DNA of 64,000 nt from Parahaliea mediterranea (lineage in GTDB: Bacteria > Pseudomonadota > Gammaproteobacteria > Pseudomonadales > Halieaceae). Under the pieces are notes generated by a model. That model was not told the DNA's origin, ran no database searches, and was given only the letters and a program-made list of their open reading frames with translations. This document shows, in pieces, positions 18,105-27,244 of the stretch. The position numbers were made by a program, and so were the translations under genes. The stretch's first letter is position 1, and every line of letters begins with the position of its first letter. The stretch is taken from contig NZ_JAFKCZ010000011.1 in assembly GCF_017255185.1 (NCBI RefSeq), positions 99,922 through 163,921 on the forward strand, written 5' to 3'.

Positions 18105-18310
18105 TCGAAGCTCACAGCGAAACCCGCGGCACGACCTGCAGGCCCATCACCAAGGCGCGAGGCCGCCACCTGCATCTGCCGCGAATGGCGCAACAACCGT
18201 TCGCAGCATAAAACCAACTTCACCGTGTCCATTGACGTGACCAATGTTCACCAGTGCACTTCAATGCGCTGTAGGACTTCAATTTCAAGGTAACGGAGTT
18301 CGTCCGGCCC
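18105..18310 (+). pseudogene. decayed, internally deleted second copy of ribB
   Basis: Stretches here match the intact ribB at 15135. Positions 18186-18236 translate as WRNNRSQHKTNFTVSID (intact: VRDNRSQHETNFTVSID). After a large deletion and frame change, 18248-18310 translates as SPVHFNAL, a TAG stop, then DFNFKVTEFVRP, matching the intact C-terminus SPVHFNALSGFNLEVTEF. Weaker nucleotide similarity to ribB (CTGCAGGCCCATCACCA against CTGCATGCCCATCACCG) extends back to about 18105. The copy has lost its middle, its frame and its start. It lies directly after the collagen-like gene on the same strand as ribB. Confidence 0.85.
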
Positions 18311-18333
18311 CGGCGGGACGAACTCACACTTCC

Positions 18334-20793
18334 CTACTCCTCGATCGACTGCCGCCGCAATTCCTGGGCGTCCCGGTCCGCCTCGCAGAAGGGCATGTCG
18401 ATCCAGCCCGATTGGGAGTACAGCGCCGTGGCGTCGGCGTAGTGGTCGGAGGCCGGATCGGTGGACTGGGAGTAAGTGAGTACCGCGTAGGCGTCGGGGC
18501 AATCGCTCTCGTCCCAGGTCACCGCCTGGATATAGCTGTTGCCGGTGAAGATGTCCGAGTAGCCCTCCCCCTCGACCAGCGGCGAATAGATGGCGCTGAA
18601 CATAAAGCCGCCGGAGCCGCCGTGGATGCCGTAGCGCTCGCCGTTTTTCTCGTCGTACTGCACCTCGCCCCAGGGGCGATCCAGGGGGATACCGGCATCG
18701 GCCAGGCGCGTGGTGGCCATGACCAGTGAATGCAACACGGCATCCACCACCTCCGCCTCGGCGATATTGAGCTCCCGCGGGGTATTCACCGGGTCGGCCG
18801 GGTTGAAGGGCACCGCCCACCGGTTGGGCGTGCCGCCAAAGTCACGCCAGAACTCGTAAAAGATGTGCCCGCCGACGCTATCCACCTGGTAGCGCCGGTC
18901 CCAGGCCGCGAGCACGTCACAGGCCTCCGCGGCCAGCGCAACACCCTCGCCCCCGGCCTCGCCGTAGGCCGACCAGTCCTCCACGCCCTGGCACAGGGCC
19001 ACCACGTCGTCGGCGATCAACTGCGCGGTGTAGTTGGTGGCCTGGTACAGCAGCGTGCGCAGGTTGTCGATATTGAAACCCGGCTCGCCCAGGTCGTCGG
19101 TGCCCGCCAGGCGCCGCTCGGCCTGGTCGAAGGTCTGGCGGGTGCGCAGGCTCTGCTCCACTTCCTCGGTGCCGATCAGCGGCGAGAAGCCGGTCAACAG
19201 CCTGTCCGGGTTGGCCAGCCAATAGCTGTCGTTGGCGTTGGCGCCGTACTCGCGGGTCTCCAGCTTGGGCAGGCTGTCGTAGCCGAAAATACCCTCGGCG
19301 GTGTCCGGGTCGGAACCCCACTCGCAGGTGGCGTCGCTGCCGTCCAGGGTGGGGTAGCCGAAATCGGTAAGCAGGGTCTGCAGGGTGCCGCGAATGCAAT
19401 TGTTGTACTGGTTGACGCTCACATGGGGCACCACCGAGATATCGCCGTAGAAAGCGTCGCCGAAGCGGTCGGCGGCGATGGTGTTCACCCAGGGAATGCC
19501 GAGTGAGCGCAGCGCCTGCTTGAACTCGCCGAGGTCGGCGGCCATGCCCATGTCCACCCACTGGCCGATGCCGCGCAGGTTGTCGAGGTTGGCGTCGCGG
19601 TAGGTCAGCAGGGTGCCGACGGCGTTGGGCCAGCCGGCCAGTACCGGCGACACGGTCCCCAGATCGATAATGGGGCCGAAGTGAGACAGATAGAAAGTGT
19701 GTTCCACGGTCTCCACGCTGCCGTCGTCGCGCGGGCGCTCGGCGGACACGGTGCGGGACTCGATCTCGCGGAACTCGCCGTCGTAGAGGTACTCCATGGC
19801 GTTGTCCGGATTCAGCTCCAGCTCATAGAACGTAAAGCGGTCGCCGGTGCTCACGGTGTGGCTCCAGGCCACGCTCCGGTTGAAGCCGATGGTGATGATG
19901 GGCAAGCCCGCCAGGGTGGCTCCCATCACGTCGTAGTCATCGCCCATGGTCTGGTGCGACATGAACCAGCGCAGGTTGCCCTGCCAGGGAAAGTGCGGGT
20001 TGCCGAGCAGCAGCCCGGAATTGCCCTGGGCCCCCTGCTCGCCCACCGCGTAGGCGTTGCTGCCCATGACCTCGGAGGTCGGCATGTTGAGGCCGCGCAC
20101 CACCGTGTCCCTGTCCATCGCCGCGAGCAATTCCTCGGGGGGCGCCGGGTTCTCCAGGTTGAGCGCCATGCTCTCGGGGGCCCGCACCGCGGTCGAGAAA
20201 TTCGCCAGCGGCCCGGAGCTGCCGCGCAACACGGCCTTGTGCATCAGCCGCGCCACGTCCGCGGCCTCGATGTCGCGCACCCACTCGGCGCCGCGACAGC
20301 CCTCCTCGCCCTCGGCCAGGTTGTCGACCCCGGTCTCGGCGAGGTAGCGGTTCATCCCGGCGGCGTAGCCCTGCGCGATCTCGATGGCGTAGTCCGGCGC
20401 GGTGTCGAAGAAGATCCGCTGGATGCGCTCGTCGTCGTTGTACAGCTTGTACACGAAGTCCTCGTTGAGATTGCCCTCGTCACCCAGGTAGCGCGCCGAC
20501 TCGCCCGCCGCGCGCACGAACTCCTTCATCGCCACGCAATAGTTTTCCTGGGCGTAGGCATAGCCGTAGCCGTAGCCCAAACCGCCCCAGTCGTCGGCGG
20601 TGATGTGCGGAATGCCGTATTCCGTCCACACAATGTCCGCCTGGTAGCTGGGCGTCGGTTCGGGTGTCGGCGGCGGCTCTGGCGGGGTCACGCTGCCGCC
20701 CTTGTCGGAGGAGTCCGAACAGGCGAGTAACAGGGAGGAGCACAACAGCAGGCTGCAGAGGCGCGGGGCCGCGCCCGGATTGAACTGGGCCAT
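18334..20793 (-). CDS. penicillin/acyl-homoserine-lactone acylase-family lipoprotein
   Basis: 819 residues. N-terminal lipoprotein signal with lipobox LLAC (Cys25) and a Pro-rich linker (PPEPPPTPEPTP) before the catalytic core. It is an Ntn-hydrolase: VWTEYGIPHITADD near residue 55 is the alpha-subunit start, and VMGSNAYAVG gives the predicted autoproteolysis site before Ser245, which becomes the N-terminal nucleophile of the beta subunit. GSNAYA resembles aculeacin A and PvdQ/AhlM acylases more than penicillin G acylase (SNMW). It would cleave long acyl amides such as AHLs or lipopeptides outside the cytoplasm. ATG at 20793. No LuxI/LuxR quorum pair is in the window. Confidence 0.85.
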   Translation of the reverse strand: MAQFNPGAAPRLCSLLLCSSLLLACSDSSDKGGSVTPPEPPPTPEPTPSYQADIVWTEYGIPHITADDWGGLGYGYGYAYAQENYCVAMKEFVRAAGESARYLGDEGNLNEDFVYKLYNDDERIQRIFFDTAPDYAIEIAQGYAAGMNRYLAETGVDNLAEGEEGCRGAEWVRDIEAADVARLMHKAVLRGSSGPLANFSTAVRAPESMALNLENPAPPEELLAAMDRDTVVRGLNMPTSEVMGSNAYAVGEQGAQGNSGLLLGNPHFPWQGNLRWFMSHQTMGDDYDVMGATLAGLPIITIGFNRSVAWSHTVSTGDRFTFYELELNPDNAMEYLYDGEFREIESRTVSAERPRDDGSVETVEHTFYLSHFGPIIDLGTVSPVLAGWPNAVGTLLTYRDANLDNLRGIGQWVDMGMAADLGEFKQALRSLGIPWVNTIAADRFGDAFYGDISVVPHVSVNQYNNCIRGTLQTLLTDFGYPTLDGSDATCEWGSDPDTAEGIFGYDSLPKLETREYGANANDSYWLANPDRLLTGFSPLIGTEEVEQSLRTRQTFDQAERRLAGTDDLGEPGFNIDNLRTLLYQATNYTAQLIADDVVALCQGVEDWSAYGEAGGEGVALAAEACDVLAAWDRRYQVDSVGGHIFYEFWRDFGGTPNRWAVPFNPADPVNTPRELNIAEAEVVDAVLHSLVMATTRLADAGIPLDRPWGEVQYDEKNGERYGIHGGSGGFMFSAIYSPLVEGEGYSDIFTGNSYIQAVTWDESDCPDAYAVLTYSQSTDPASDHYADATALYSQSGWIDMPFCEADRDAQELRRQSIEE

Positions 20794-20919
20794 GGTAGAT
20801 CCTTATGCTTATGATTATATGCGCGCGGTATCCTGCGCGTTGACGTCGACTACAACGACAGTGCACGAAGCATGGCACGCCGCCGCGGGGGAGTCCAGCG
20901 AGGGGCTTTCAGGCTGTTT

Positions 20920-21693
20920 TCAGTTTCCCTTGGCAGGGCCGAAGCGCGGTTCGCGCTTCTCCAGCAGGGCGGTGACCGCCTCGATGTTATCCGCCGATCC
21001 CGCCTGGCGGTACATGGCCTCCCGCTCGACGACAAACGCGGCCTCGATGGCGGCGCGGTGGGGCAGGCGCAGGCAGCGCTTGATCTCGCGCAGGGCGCTC
21101 ACCGGCCAGCGGGCAATCGCCTCGGCCCGCGCCAGCGCCCTATCCAGCAACTGTTCATCGGGCACCCGCTCCAGGGCGACCCCCAGCTCCACCGCGCGCG
21201 CGGCGTCGATCCAGTCCGCGGTGTAAAACAGTTCCGCGGCCCGCTGGGCGCCGATATTGGCCTGCAGCATGTAACTGCTCGCCCACTCGGGCGGCAGGGC
21301 CAGGGCGGCAAAGGGCAGGCGCAGGCGCAGACTGTCGCCGGCGTAGACCATGTCGGCGTGAAACAGCACGGTGGCGCCGCCGCCCACCGCGACACCGTGT
21401 GCCGCGGCCAGCAGCGGTTTGTCGAAGTCCGCCACCGCGCGGGCAGCGGACTCGAAGGGATGCTCTTCGTCGCCATGGGTATCGGTAAAACTCGACAGGT
21501 CCACCCCGGCACTGAAGTTATCCCCCGCCCCGGTCAGCAGCACACAGCGCACCCCGTCATCCTCGGCGGCCTCGCGGAAGGCCTCGCGAATAGCGACCCA
21601 CAGCGGGTTGTCGATGGCGTTTTTCTTCTCGGGGCGATTGAGGGTCAGTTGCAACACGCCCCCGTGGTTTTCGCGCAACAGGCGGTCGGTCAT
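20920..21693 (-). CDS. enoyl-CoA hydratase/isomerase (crotonase family)
   Basis: 257 residues. Oxyanion-hole segments are FSAGVDLSSF and GVAVGGGATVL. The catalytic loop reads LRLRLPFAALALPPEWASSYML, which lacks the two Glu residues of a classical hydratase but keeps the PExxSS pattern of delta3-delta2 enoyl-CoA isomerases of the PECI type. The reaction is therefore more likely isomerisation than hydration. It lies directly downstream of the nitroreductase gene, one base apart, and 126 bp upstream of the acylase gene on the same strand. Confidence 0.85.
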   Translation of the reverse strand: MTDRLLRENHGGVLQLTLNRPEKKNAIDNPLWVAIREAFREAAEDDGVRCVLLTGAGDNFSAGVDLSSFTDTHGDEEHPFESAARAVADFDKPLLAAAHGVAVGGGATVLFHADMVYAGDSLRLRLPFAALALPPEWASSYMLQANIGAQRAAELFYTADWIDAARAVELGVALERVPDEQLLDRALARAEAIARWPVSALREIKRCLRLPHRAAIEAAFVVEREAMYRQAGSADNIEAVTALLEKREPRFGPAKGN

Positions 21694-21694
21694 T

Positions 21695-22375
21695 TCATAT
21701 TCCGTCGTGAAAAGTCACCACCTCGTCCAGCACTGCGCGCGTGGTGCGACAGCGGTTGGCGGCATCGTCCGGGTCGGGGTAGCCAAAAGAGATGCCGAAC
21801 AACAGCTTGTTGGCGTCGTCGATACCGAGCTGTTCGCGCACCGGCCCAGCCATAAAGCTGAGGGCGGTCTGGGGGCAGCTGCCCAGGCCATGTGCGGTCA
21901 GCGACAGCATCAGAGTCTGGGCGAACATGCCCACGTCCGCCGCTTCCCGCAGCCCAAAGGGTTCCGGCAGGAACACAAAGGCCACGTGGGGCGCGTCGAA
22001 AAAGGTAAAGTTGCGCATGAACACCTGCTGCCGCCGCGCCTTGTCTTCCCGCGCAATGTCATGGGCGTCGTACAACGCCTTGGCGGCGCCGTACTGGCGT
22101 TCCTTGTAGATACCGTCGTACTGACCGTCGTAGGGAAAGTCCATGGAAAACTCGCCGGCGGCAAACCTCGCCGGCAGGGTTTCCCGCAGGGCCGCGAGCG
22201 CGGCCCCTGAAGCGACGTGCACCACCCAGGGCTGGGTATTGCAGTTGCTGGGCGCGCGGGCGGCGTCGGTGAATACCGCGTGCAGGATTTCGCGCGGCAC
22301 GGGGTCGGGCAGGAAGGCGCGCAGGGAACGGCGCTCGGCCGCCACCGCGCTGAAGGCGCGGGCCAGGTCAGTCAT
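21695..22375 (-). CDS. nitroreductase family protein
   Basis: 226 residues from the ATG at 22375, with an AGAGAGC sequence upstream; an in-frame start at 22411 adds 12 unlikely residues. RRSLRAFLPDPVPREIL is the FMN-phosphate binding N-terminus, ARAPSNCNTQPWVVHV the core, and GLGSCPQTALSF the glycine-rich segment; the C-terminal FGISFGYPD is typical. FMN-dependent oxidoreductase with unknown substrate. Its tight linkage to the isomerase and the acyl-CoA cluster suggests a role in reducing or desaturating an intermediate of that pathway (inference). Confidence 0.85.
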   Translation of the reverse strand: MTDLARAFSAVAAERRSLRAFLPDPVPREILHAVFTDAARAPSNCNTQPWVVHVASGAALAALRETLPARFAAGEFSMDFPYDGQYDGIYKERQYGAAKALYDAHDIAREDKARRQQVFMRNFTFFDAPHVAFVFLPEPFGLREAADVGMFAQTLMLSLTAHGLGSCPQTALSFMAGPVREQLGIDDANKLLFGISFGYPDPDDAANRCRTTRAVLDEVVTFHDGI

Positions 22376-22465
22376 ATCGGGCTCTCTGTAACAGGTGGCT
22401 TTGGTGTACACAGCGGCACATTATGCGCGGCGCGCCGCGGCGGTGCCAGCGAACGGCCACCGCCG

Positions 22466-23281
22466 CTAGCGGCCACTGAAGTGGGCGGGGCGCTTTTCCT
22501 TGAACGCGCGCATCCCCTCCCTGGCGTCCTCCGAGGCGAACACCGGGCCGGCCAGTTCATCGGAGGCGAGCATCGCCGCGTCCTCGGGCATGCACTCCTG
22601 GTGCTCGCGCAGGGAGCGGGTTACCGCCCGCACCGCCAGCGGGCCGTTGTCGCAGATGCGGCGGGCCACGTCGCGGGCGGCGGCCAGGGCCTCGCCGGGT
22701 GGCACCACCCGGTTGATCAGGCCGTAGTCGAGGGCGCGCCGGGCGCTCATGTGCTCGCCGCACAGCAGCATCTCGGCGGCGATACAGTAGGGAATCTGCC
22801 GCCGCAGGCGCACCGTCGACCCGCCCATCGGGTACAGGCCGCGGGCCACCTCGGTAACCCCGAACACCGCGTTCTCGGCGGCGATGCGGATATCGGTGCC
22901 CTGCAGGATCTCGGTGCCGCCGGCCAGGGCGAAGCCCTCCACCGCGAGCACAATCGGCTTGCAGGGGCGATCGTCGCGCAGCAGGGCCTGCCAGTGCAGG
23001 TTGGGCACCTCGGCCATCACCTGCAGGAATTCGTCGTTGGCCCGCTGCCCGTCGGGCCCCGCCTTGAGGTCCATGCCCGCACAAAAAGTATCGCCGTTGG
23101 CGCTGAGGATCGCGCAGTACAGCTCCTCGTCCTCGTCCAGCCGCCGCCAGGCGCGGTACATGCCCAGCAACATGGCCGGGGTAAAGGCGTTCTTGGCTTC
23201 CGGCCGGTTCAGGGTGACAAACAGCACGTGTCCCTCCTGCTCGACAATGCAGTTGTCAGTGCTGATATCCAGTGCCTTCAT
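22466..23281 (-). CDS. enoyl-CoA hydratase-related protein
   Basis: 271 residues from the ATG at 23281, with GAGGAA 8 nt upstream. Crotonase motifs are FCAGMDLKAG and GFALAGGTEILQGTDIRIA. The loop AVFGVTEVARGLYPMGGSTVRL places Glu near the second catalytic position and Gly-Gly after it. It is close to enoyl-CoA hydratases of bile-acid or cholesterol side-chain pathways, which are often annotated EchA19-like. It starts the second half of the acyl-CoA cluster and follows the acyl-CoA ligase by about 34 bp. Confidence 0.85.
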   Translation of the reverse strand: MKALDISTDNCIVEQEGHVLFVTLNRPEAKNAFTPAMLLGMYRAWRRLDEDEELYCAILSANGDTFCAGMDLKAGPDGQRANDEFLQVMAEVPNLHWQALLRDDRPCKPIVLAVEGFALAGGTEILQGTDIRIAAENAVFGVTEVARGLYPMGGSTVRLRRQIPYCIAAEMLLCGEHMSARRALDYGLINRVVPPGEALAAARDVARRICDNGPLAVRAVTRSLREHQECMPEDAAMLASDELAGPVFASEDAREGMRAFKEKRPAHFSGR

Positions 23282-23315
23282 CGCGCGCTTCCTCGTCGTT
23301 GTATCCTGCAATTAC

Positions 23316-24941
23316 TCACGAAGCCCGGTGCTCCCCGGACAGCGCCAGCTCCAGCGCTCGCGGATAGAGCGGCTTGCCGCTGGGCGCCCGCGGCACCTCG
23401 CTTACCAGGTGCAGTTCGCGGGGCACTTTGTAGCCGGCGATGTGCTCCCGCGCCACCGCTTGCAGCGAGGCCAGGTTCAGCGCGGCGCCGGAACGGGCGG
23501 CAACCACCGCGGTCACCTTGCTGCCGAGGCGCTCGTCCGGGGTGGCAACCACCAGGCAGTCAAACACCGCCGGGTGGGACTTGAGCGCCTGTTCCACCTC
23601 TTCCGGGTAGATTTTCTCGCCGCCGGAGTTGATGCAATTGGAGCCGCGGCCGTAAACAGTGATGCTGTCGTCCTCCTCCAGCCGCGCCTCGTCGCCCAGC
23701 AACAGCCAGGTTTGGCCGTCGACATCGATAAAGGTCTTCGCGGTTTTTTCCGGATCGTTGTAGTAGCCCACGGGGATATACCCGCTGCGCGAGAAGACCC
23801 CCGTCTCCCCCGGGCGCGCGTGCCGCCACTGTCCACCCTCCTCCACCAGCACCGACATAAAGTCGCTGCGCTGGACATTGCCCAGCCCCTGGCCGCGCTT
23901 GCCGCCGCCATCGAGGCCCATGCTGCCGCTCTCGGAGGAACCGAAGGAATTGGTGATGAAGGCATTGGGGAAATAGGCCTTGAAGGCATCCTGCTTGCTC
24001 TCGGAAAACACCGCCCCACCCGAGCCGATATTGAAGATCGGGCTGAGGTCCCAACGCCCCGGGTTGGCGTCCAGGGATTCGAGCAGGGGTATTGCCATGG
24101 CGTCCCCGACGATAGTCACCGAGTTGACCTTCTCCTTCTCGGCGATGTCCCAGACCTCCTCGCCGACCAGGGAGTGAGCCGGATTCAGCACCACGGTGTT
24201 GCCCGCCAGCAACTGGATACAGGCGTACCACCAGCAGGCGCCATGCATGAGAGGCGCCAGCGCCATGCCCACAATCGAGAAATCACCCACCCGGGATGCA
24301 ATCTGCTCCGGCTCGGTGATGGCACCGTCGGGGTGATACCAGCCACCGCCGCCCATGGCGGCGAAAAACACCGATTTGTGCGGCCACATGACGCCCTTGG
24401 GCATGCCGGTGGTGCCGCCGGTGTAGAGGATGAACAGGTCCTCGTCGGCGCGCTCGGGAAAGTCCCGGGCCTCGCTCTGGTTCGCCAGCGCCGACTCATA
24501 GGCCTGGCTGCCGATCGTGTTCGGGTCGGCGCCGCTGTCGTCGTCAACATACACCAGGGTCTTCAGCAGCGGGGAGGCTTCGATAACCTCGGCGATGTGC
24601 GGCGCGAATTCGCGGTGGTAAATGCAGGCCACCATGTCGGCATTGTTGAAGATGTACTCCAGTTCCTCGCGCACGTAACGGTAGTTGACGTTGATCGGCA
24701 CGGCGCGGAGCTTGAAACAGGCCAGCATACCCTCGAGGTACTCGTTGCAGTTGAACAGGTAGAGGCCGACGTGGTCGCCCGCCCCCACTCCCCTGGCCGC
24801 CAGGTAGTGGGCCAGTTGATTGGCGCGGCGTTCCAGCTGGATGTAGGTGGCGCGCTGGTCGCCACAGACCAGCGCGTCGCGGGTGGGAACCTTGTCCGCG
24901 ACCATTTCGTACAGGTCGGCGATGTTGAAATGCCTGCTCAT
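23316..24941 (-). CDS. AMP-forming acyl-CoA synthetase, FadD-like
   Basis: 541 residues. The P-loop-like motif ILYTGGTTGMPKG is at 171-183, ITNSFGSSESG is the A5-type motif, and WLLLGDEARLEEDDSITVYGRGSNCINSGGEKIYPEEVE is the A7-A8 region. APSGKPLYPR near the C-terminus holds the catalytic Lys. The NSGGEK motif and overall order match FadD19/FadD17-like steroid side-chain CoA ligases as well as medium/long-chain ligases. It activates a carboxylate for the downstream crotonase and thiolase-fold enzymes. ATG at 24941; 81 bp from the thiolase-like gene. Confidence 0.88.
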   Translation of the reverse strand: MSRHFNIADLYEMVADKVPTRDALVCGDQRATYIQLERRANQLAHYLAARGVGAGDHVGLYLFNCNEYLEGMLACFKLRAVPINVNYRYVREELEYIFNNADMVACIYHREFAPHIAEVIEASPLLKTLVYVDDDSGADPNTIGSQAYESALANQSEARDFPERADEDLFILYTGGTTGMPKGVMWPHKSVFFAAMGGGGWYHPDGAITEPEQIASRVGDFSIVGMALAPLMHGACWWYACIQLLAGNTVVLNPAHSLVGEEVWDIAEKEKVNSVTIVGDAMAIPLLESLDANPGRWDLSPIFNIGSGGAVFSESKQDAFKAYFPNAFITNSFGSSESGSMGLDGGGKRGQGLGNVQRSDFMSVLVEEGGQWRHARPGETGVFSRSGYIPVGYYNDPEKTAKTFIDVDGQTWLLLGDEARLEEDDSITVYGRGSNCINSGGEKIYPEEVEQALKSHPAVFDCLVVATPDERLGSKVTAVVAARSGAALNLASLQAVAREHIAGYKVPRELHLVSEVPRAPSGKPLYPRALELALSGEHRAS

Positions 24942-25022
24942 AGTTCGATCCTTGGCTCACTGCTACATACTGGCCGGCGGGCCCGCCCCGTCCAGACGGG
25001 CGCCGTGTCGGAAAACGACGAT

Positions 25023-26186
25023 TCAGGGCTTGTCGGCGCCCACGATCCACATGGCGAAGAACTGCGCGCCGCCGCCATAGGCGTGGCCCATGGCGAGCTT
25101 CGCCCCCGCCACCTGGTGCGCGCCGGCATCGCCGCGCACCTGGCGCGCGGCCTCGGCGAAGCGAATCATGCCCGAGGCGCCGATGGGGTTGGAGGACAGC
25201 ACGCCGCCGGAGGGATTCCAGGGAATATCGCCGCCCTCGTCGAGGGAGGTGGCGCCGTCCATGGTCAGCCGCCAGCCCTGCCCCTCCTCGGCGAAGCCCA
25301 GGTTTTCCAGCCACATGGGCTCGTACCAGCTGAAGGGCACGTAGATTTCGGCACAGTTCAGCTGGCGACGGGGGTCGCTAATCCCCGCCTGCCGGTACAC
25401 GTCCGCCGCGCAGTCGCGCCCGGCCCGCGGATTGACCTCGTCCCGCCCGGCGTACAGGGTGGGCTCCGAGCGCATGGCGCCGCCGCGTATCCAGGCCGGG
25501 GGCTTGGCGCTGCTGTCCACCGCGTCCTCCGCGGCGATCACCATGGCGCAGGCGCCGTCCGAGGAGGGACAGGCCTCGAGCAGGCGGATCGGGTCCCACA
25601 ACATCATCGACTCCTCCACCTCGGCCATGGTGATATCCGGCTTGTGCAGGTGGGCCAGTGGATTGCGGGCGCCGTGCAGGCGGTCCTTGACCGCCACCTT
25701 GATACCCACGTCGTAGGGCGCCTTCGAACGGCGCATGTACTCGCGGATGATCGGCGCGAAGTAACCCCCGGCCCCGGCGTTGAGGTGCACCGAGAAGGGC
25801 TGTGGCGTGGACAGGGCCCACATGGCGTTGGATTCCGACTGTTTCTCGAAGGTCACCGTGAGCACCCGGCGGAAAGTCCCGCTCTGCACGTGGGACGCCG
25901 CCACCAGGGCGGTGGAGCCCCCCACCGAGCCCGCGGTGTGCACCCGCAGCATGGGCTTGCCGTTGGCGCCCAGGGCATCGCTCAGGTAGCACTCGGGCAT
26001 CACCACGCCCTCGAACATGTCCGGCGCCTTGCCGATCACCACCGCGTCGATGTCGTCGAAACCCAGCCCCGCGTCTTCCAGCGCCGCCACCGCGGCCTCG
26101 CGCAGCAGGCCGGCGATGGAAACATCGCCCCGTTTGGTTTTGTACTTGGTCTGCCCGGTACCGATTACCGCTGCCAGTTGTGCCAT
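25023..26186 (-). CDS. thiolase-fold protein lacking the catalytic Cys (Ltp/SCP-x-like)
   Basis: 387 residues. The fold is SCP-x thiolase-like, but the segment that normally holds the nucleophilic Cys reads RVHTAGSVGGSTAL, so Ser87 sits where the Cys should be. The usual HDAFA-type histidine motif is replaced by NCAEIYVPFSWYEP. The C-terminal GHAYGGGAQFF carries a Tyr in place of the usual CxG. Similar features occur in Ltp2-type steroid side-chain retro-aldolases, which use Tyr and pair with a DUF35 protein. It overlaps the next gene upstream by one base (TAATG), and two DUF35 genes lie in the same operon. Confidence 0.8.
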   Translation of the reverse strand: MAQLAAVIGTGQTKYKTKRGDVSIAGLLREAAVAALEDAGLGFDDIDAVVIGKAPDMFEGVVMPECYLSDALGANGKPMLRVHTAGSVGGSTALVAASHVQSGTFRRVLTVTFEKQSESNAMWALSTPQPFSVHLNAGAGGYFAPIIREYMRRSKAPYDVGIKVAVKDRLHGARNPLAHLHKPDITMAEVEESMMLWDPIRLLEACPSSDGACAMVIAAEDAVDSSAKPPAWIRGGAMRSEPTLYAGRDEVNPRAGRDCAADVYRQAGISDPRRQLNCAEIYVPFSWYEPMWLENLGFAEEGQGWRLTMDGATSLDEGGDIPWNPSGGVLSSNPIGASGMIRFAEAARQVRGDAGAHQVAGAKLAMGHAYGGGAQFFAMWIVGADKP

Positions 26187-27244
26187 TACGCTGCCTCCAG
26201 AACCGCGACCAGGTTGTGTTGCAGGCAGGGCCCGCTGGTGGCGTGGGCCACCCCCCGCCCCGCCTCGCCCTCGACGATGCGCCGGAACACCTCGCCCACC
26301 CGGGACAGCCCGGAGGCCATCATCAGGTTGCCCGCCAACACGCCGCCACTGGGATTGATCGCGGTGGACTCACCCAGCGCGAGGGCGCGGCTGAGTATGA
26401 TTTCCTGGTGACTGAAGGGCGCGTACAACTCGGCCACGTCCACCGCGCCATCGGCCACCCCGGCGGCCGCCGCGGCCCGGCGCGTCGACACCGAATCGCA
26501 GAGGTCGCGCAAACCCAGGTTGTGGCTCTCGATGCGGTGGTCGATGCCGGTGATCCGCGCGTAGGGCTTGCCCCACCGCTCGGCCTGCTCCACGGTGGCG
26601 ATGATCATCGCCGCCGCGCCGTCGGACACCGGGCAGCAGTCGTGGCGCCGCAGCGGCGACACGTAGGTTTCCTCCGCCAGCAATTCCTCCACCGAGACCT
26701 CGCCGGCCAGCTGCGCCCGCGGGTTGCCCAGGGCGTTGCGGCGCGAGCGGGCCACCACCGCGGCCATGTCCGCCTCGGTGATCGCCCCCTTGTCCAGCAT
26801 CAGGCGGGCCTGCAGCGCGGCCAGCGACACGGTGTCCACCCACAGCGGCGCCAGGTAGTAGGGGTCGAGTTGCTGGGACAGCACGATCGGCAGCTCCCCC
26901 GGGGAGGACTTGGCAAAACCGTAGATCAGCGCCGAGTCTGCGTGCCCCATGCGGATCTTGAGGATCGATTCATACAGGGCCCAGGCGGCATCCATCTCCA
27001 CATGGGACTCGCGGATCGGCGGCACCGCGCCCAGGGCATCCACCCCCGCGACAAAGGCAAAGGCCGCGCCCTGGAGGTAATCGCAGCTGCCGGAACAGAC
27101 GAAATCGACATCCTGGGCGTTGTGCAGGCCCACCTGGTCGAACACCTGCCGCAGCACCGGCATGATCAGCTCCACCTCATTGCTGGCGCCGGCGCTGGCC
27201 AGGCAATCCGACTGGTGGTAGGCGACGACGGCGATATCCCTCAT
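26186..27244 (-). CDS. second thiolase-fold protein lacking the catalytic Cys
   Basis: 352 residues from the ATG at 27244; the frame stays open upstream through the DUF35 genes, but that part is their shadow. It shares the SCP-x-like layout with its neighbour. The region aligned with the nucleophile reads ESHVEMDAAWAL, without Cys. DVAELYAPFSHQEI replaces the His motif, and SGPCLQHNLVAVLE closes the protein without the CxG triad. It is therefore a non-thiolytic paralogue, perhaps the structural partner of the gene at 25023 in a heteromeric enzyme, or an aldolase in its own right (inference). The ATG overlaps the stop of the DUF35 gene at 27241 (ATGA). Confidence 0.8.
   Translation of the reverse strand: MRDIAVVAYHQSDCLASAGASNEVELIMPVLRQVFDQVGLHNAQDVDFVCSGSCDYLQGAAFAFVAGVDALGAVPPIRESHVEMDAAWALYESILKIRMGHADSALIYGFAKSSPGELPIVLSQQLDPYYLAPLWVDTVSLAALQARLMLDKGAITEADMAAVVARSRRNALGNPRAQLAGEVSVEELLAEETYVSPLRRHDCCPVSDGAAAMIIATVEQAERWGKPYARITGIDHRIESHNLGLRDLCDSVSTRRAAAAAGVADGAVDVAELYAPFSHQEIILSRALALGESTAINPSGGVLAGNLMMASGLSRVGEVFRRIVEGEAGRGVAHATSGPCLQHNLVAVLEAA

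Noticed and set aside
22884..26411. 1175-codon open frame on the plus strand opposite the acyl-CoA cluster
   Set aside because: It runs antisense to three well-supported genes and has the composition of a high-GC shadow frame (rich in Arg, Gly, His and Gln), with no recognisable motif.
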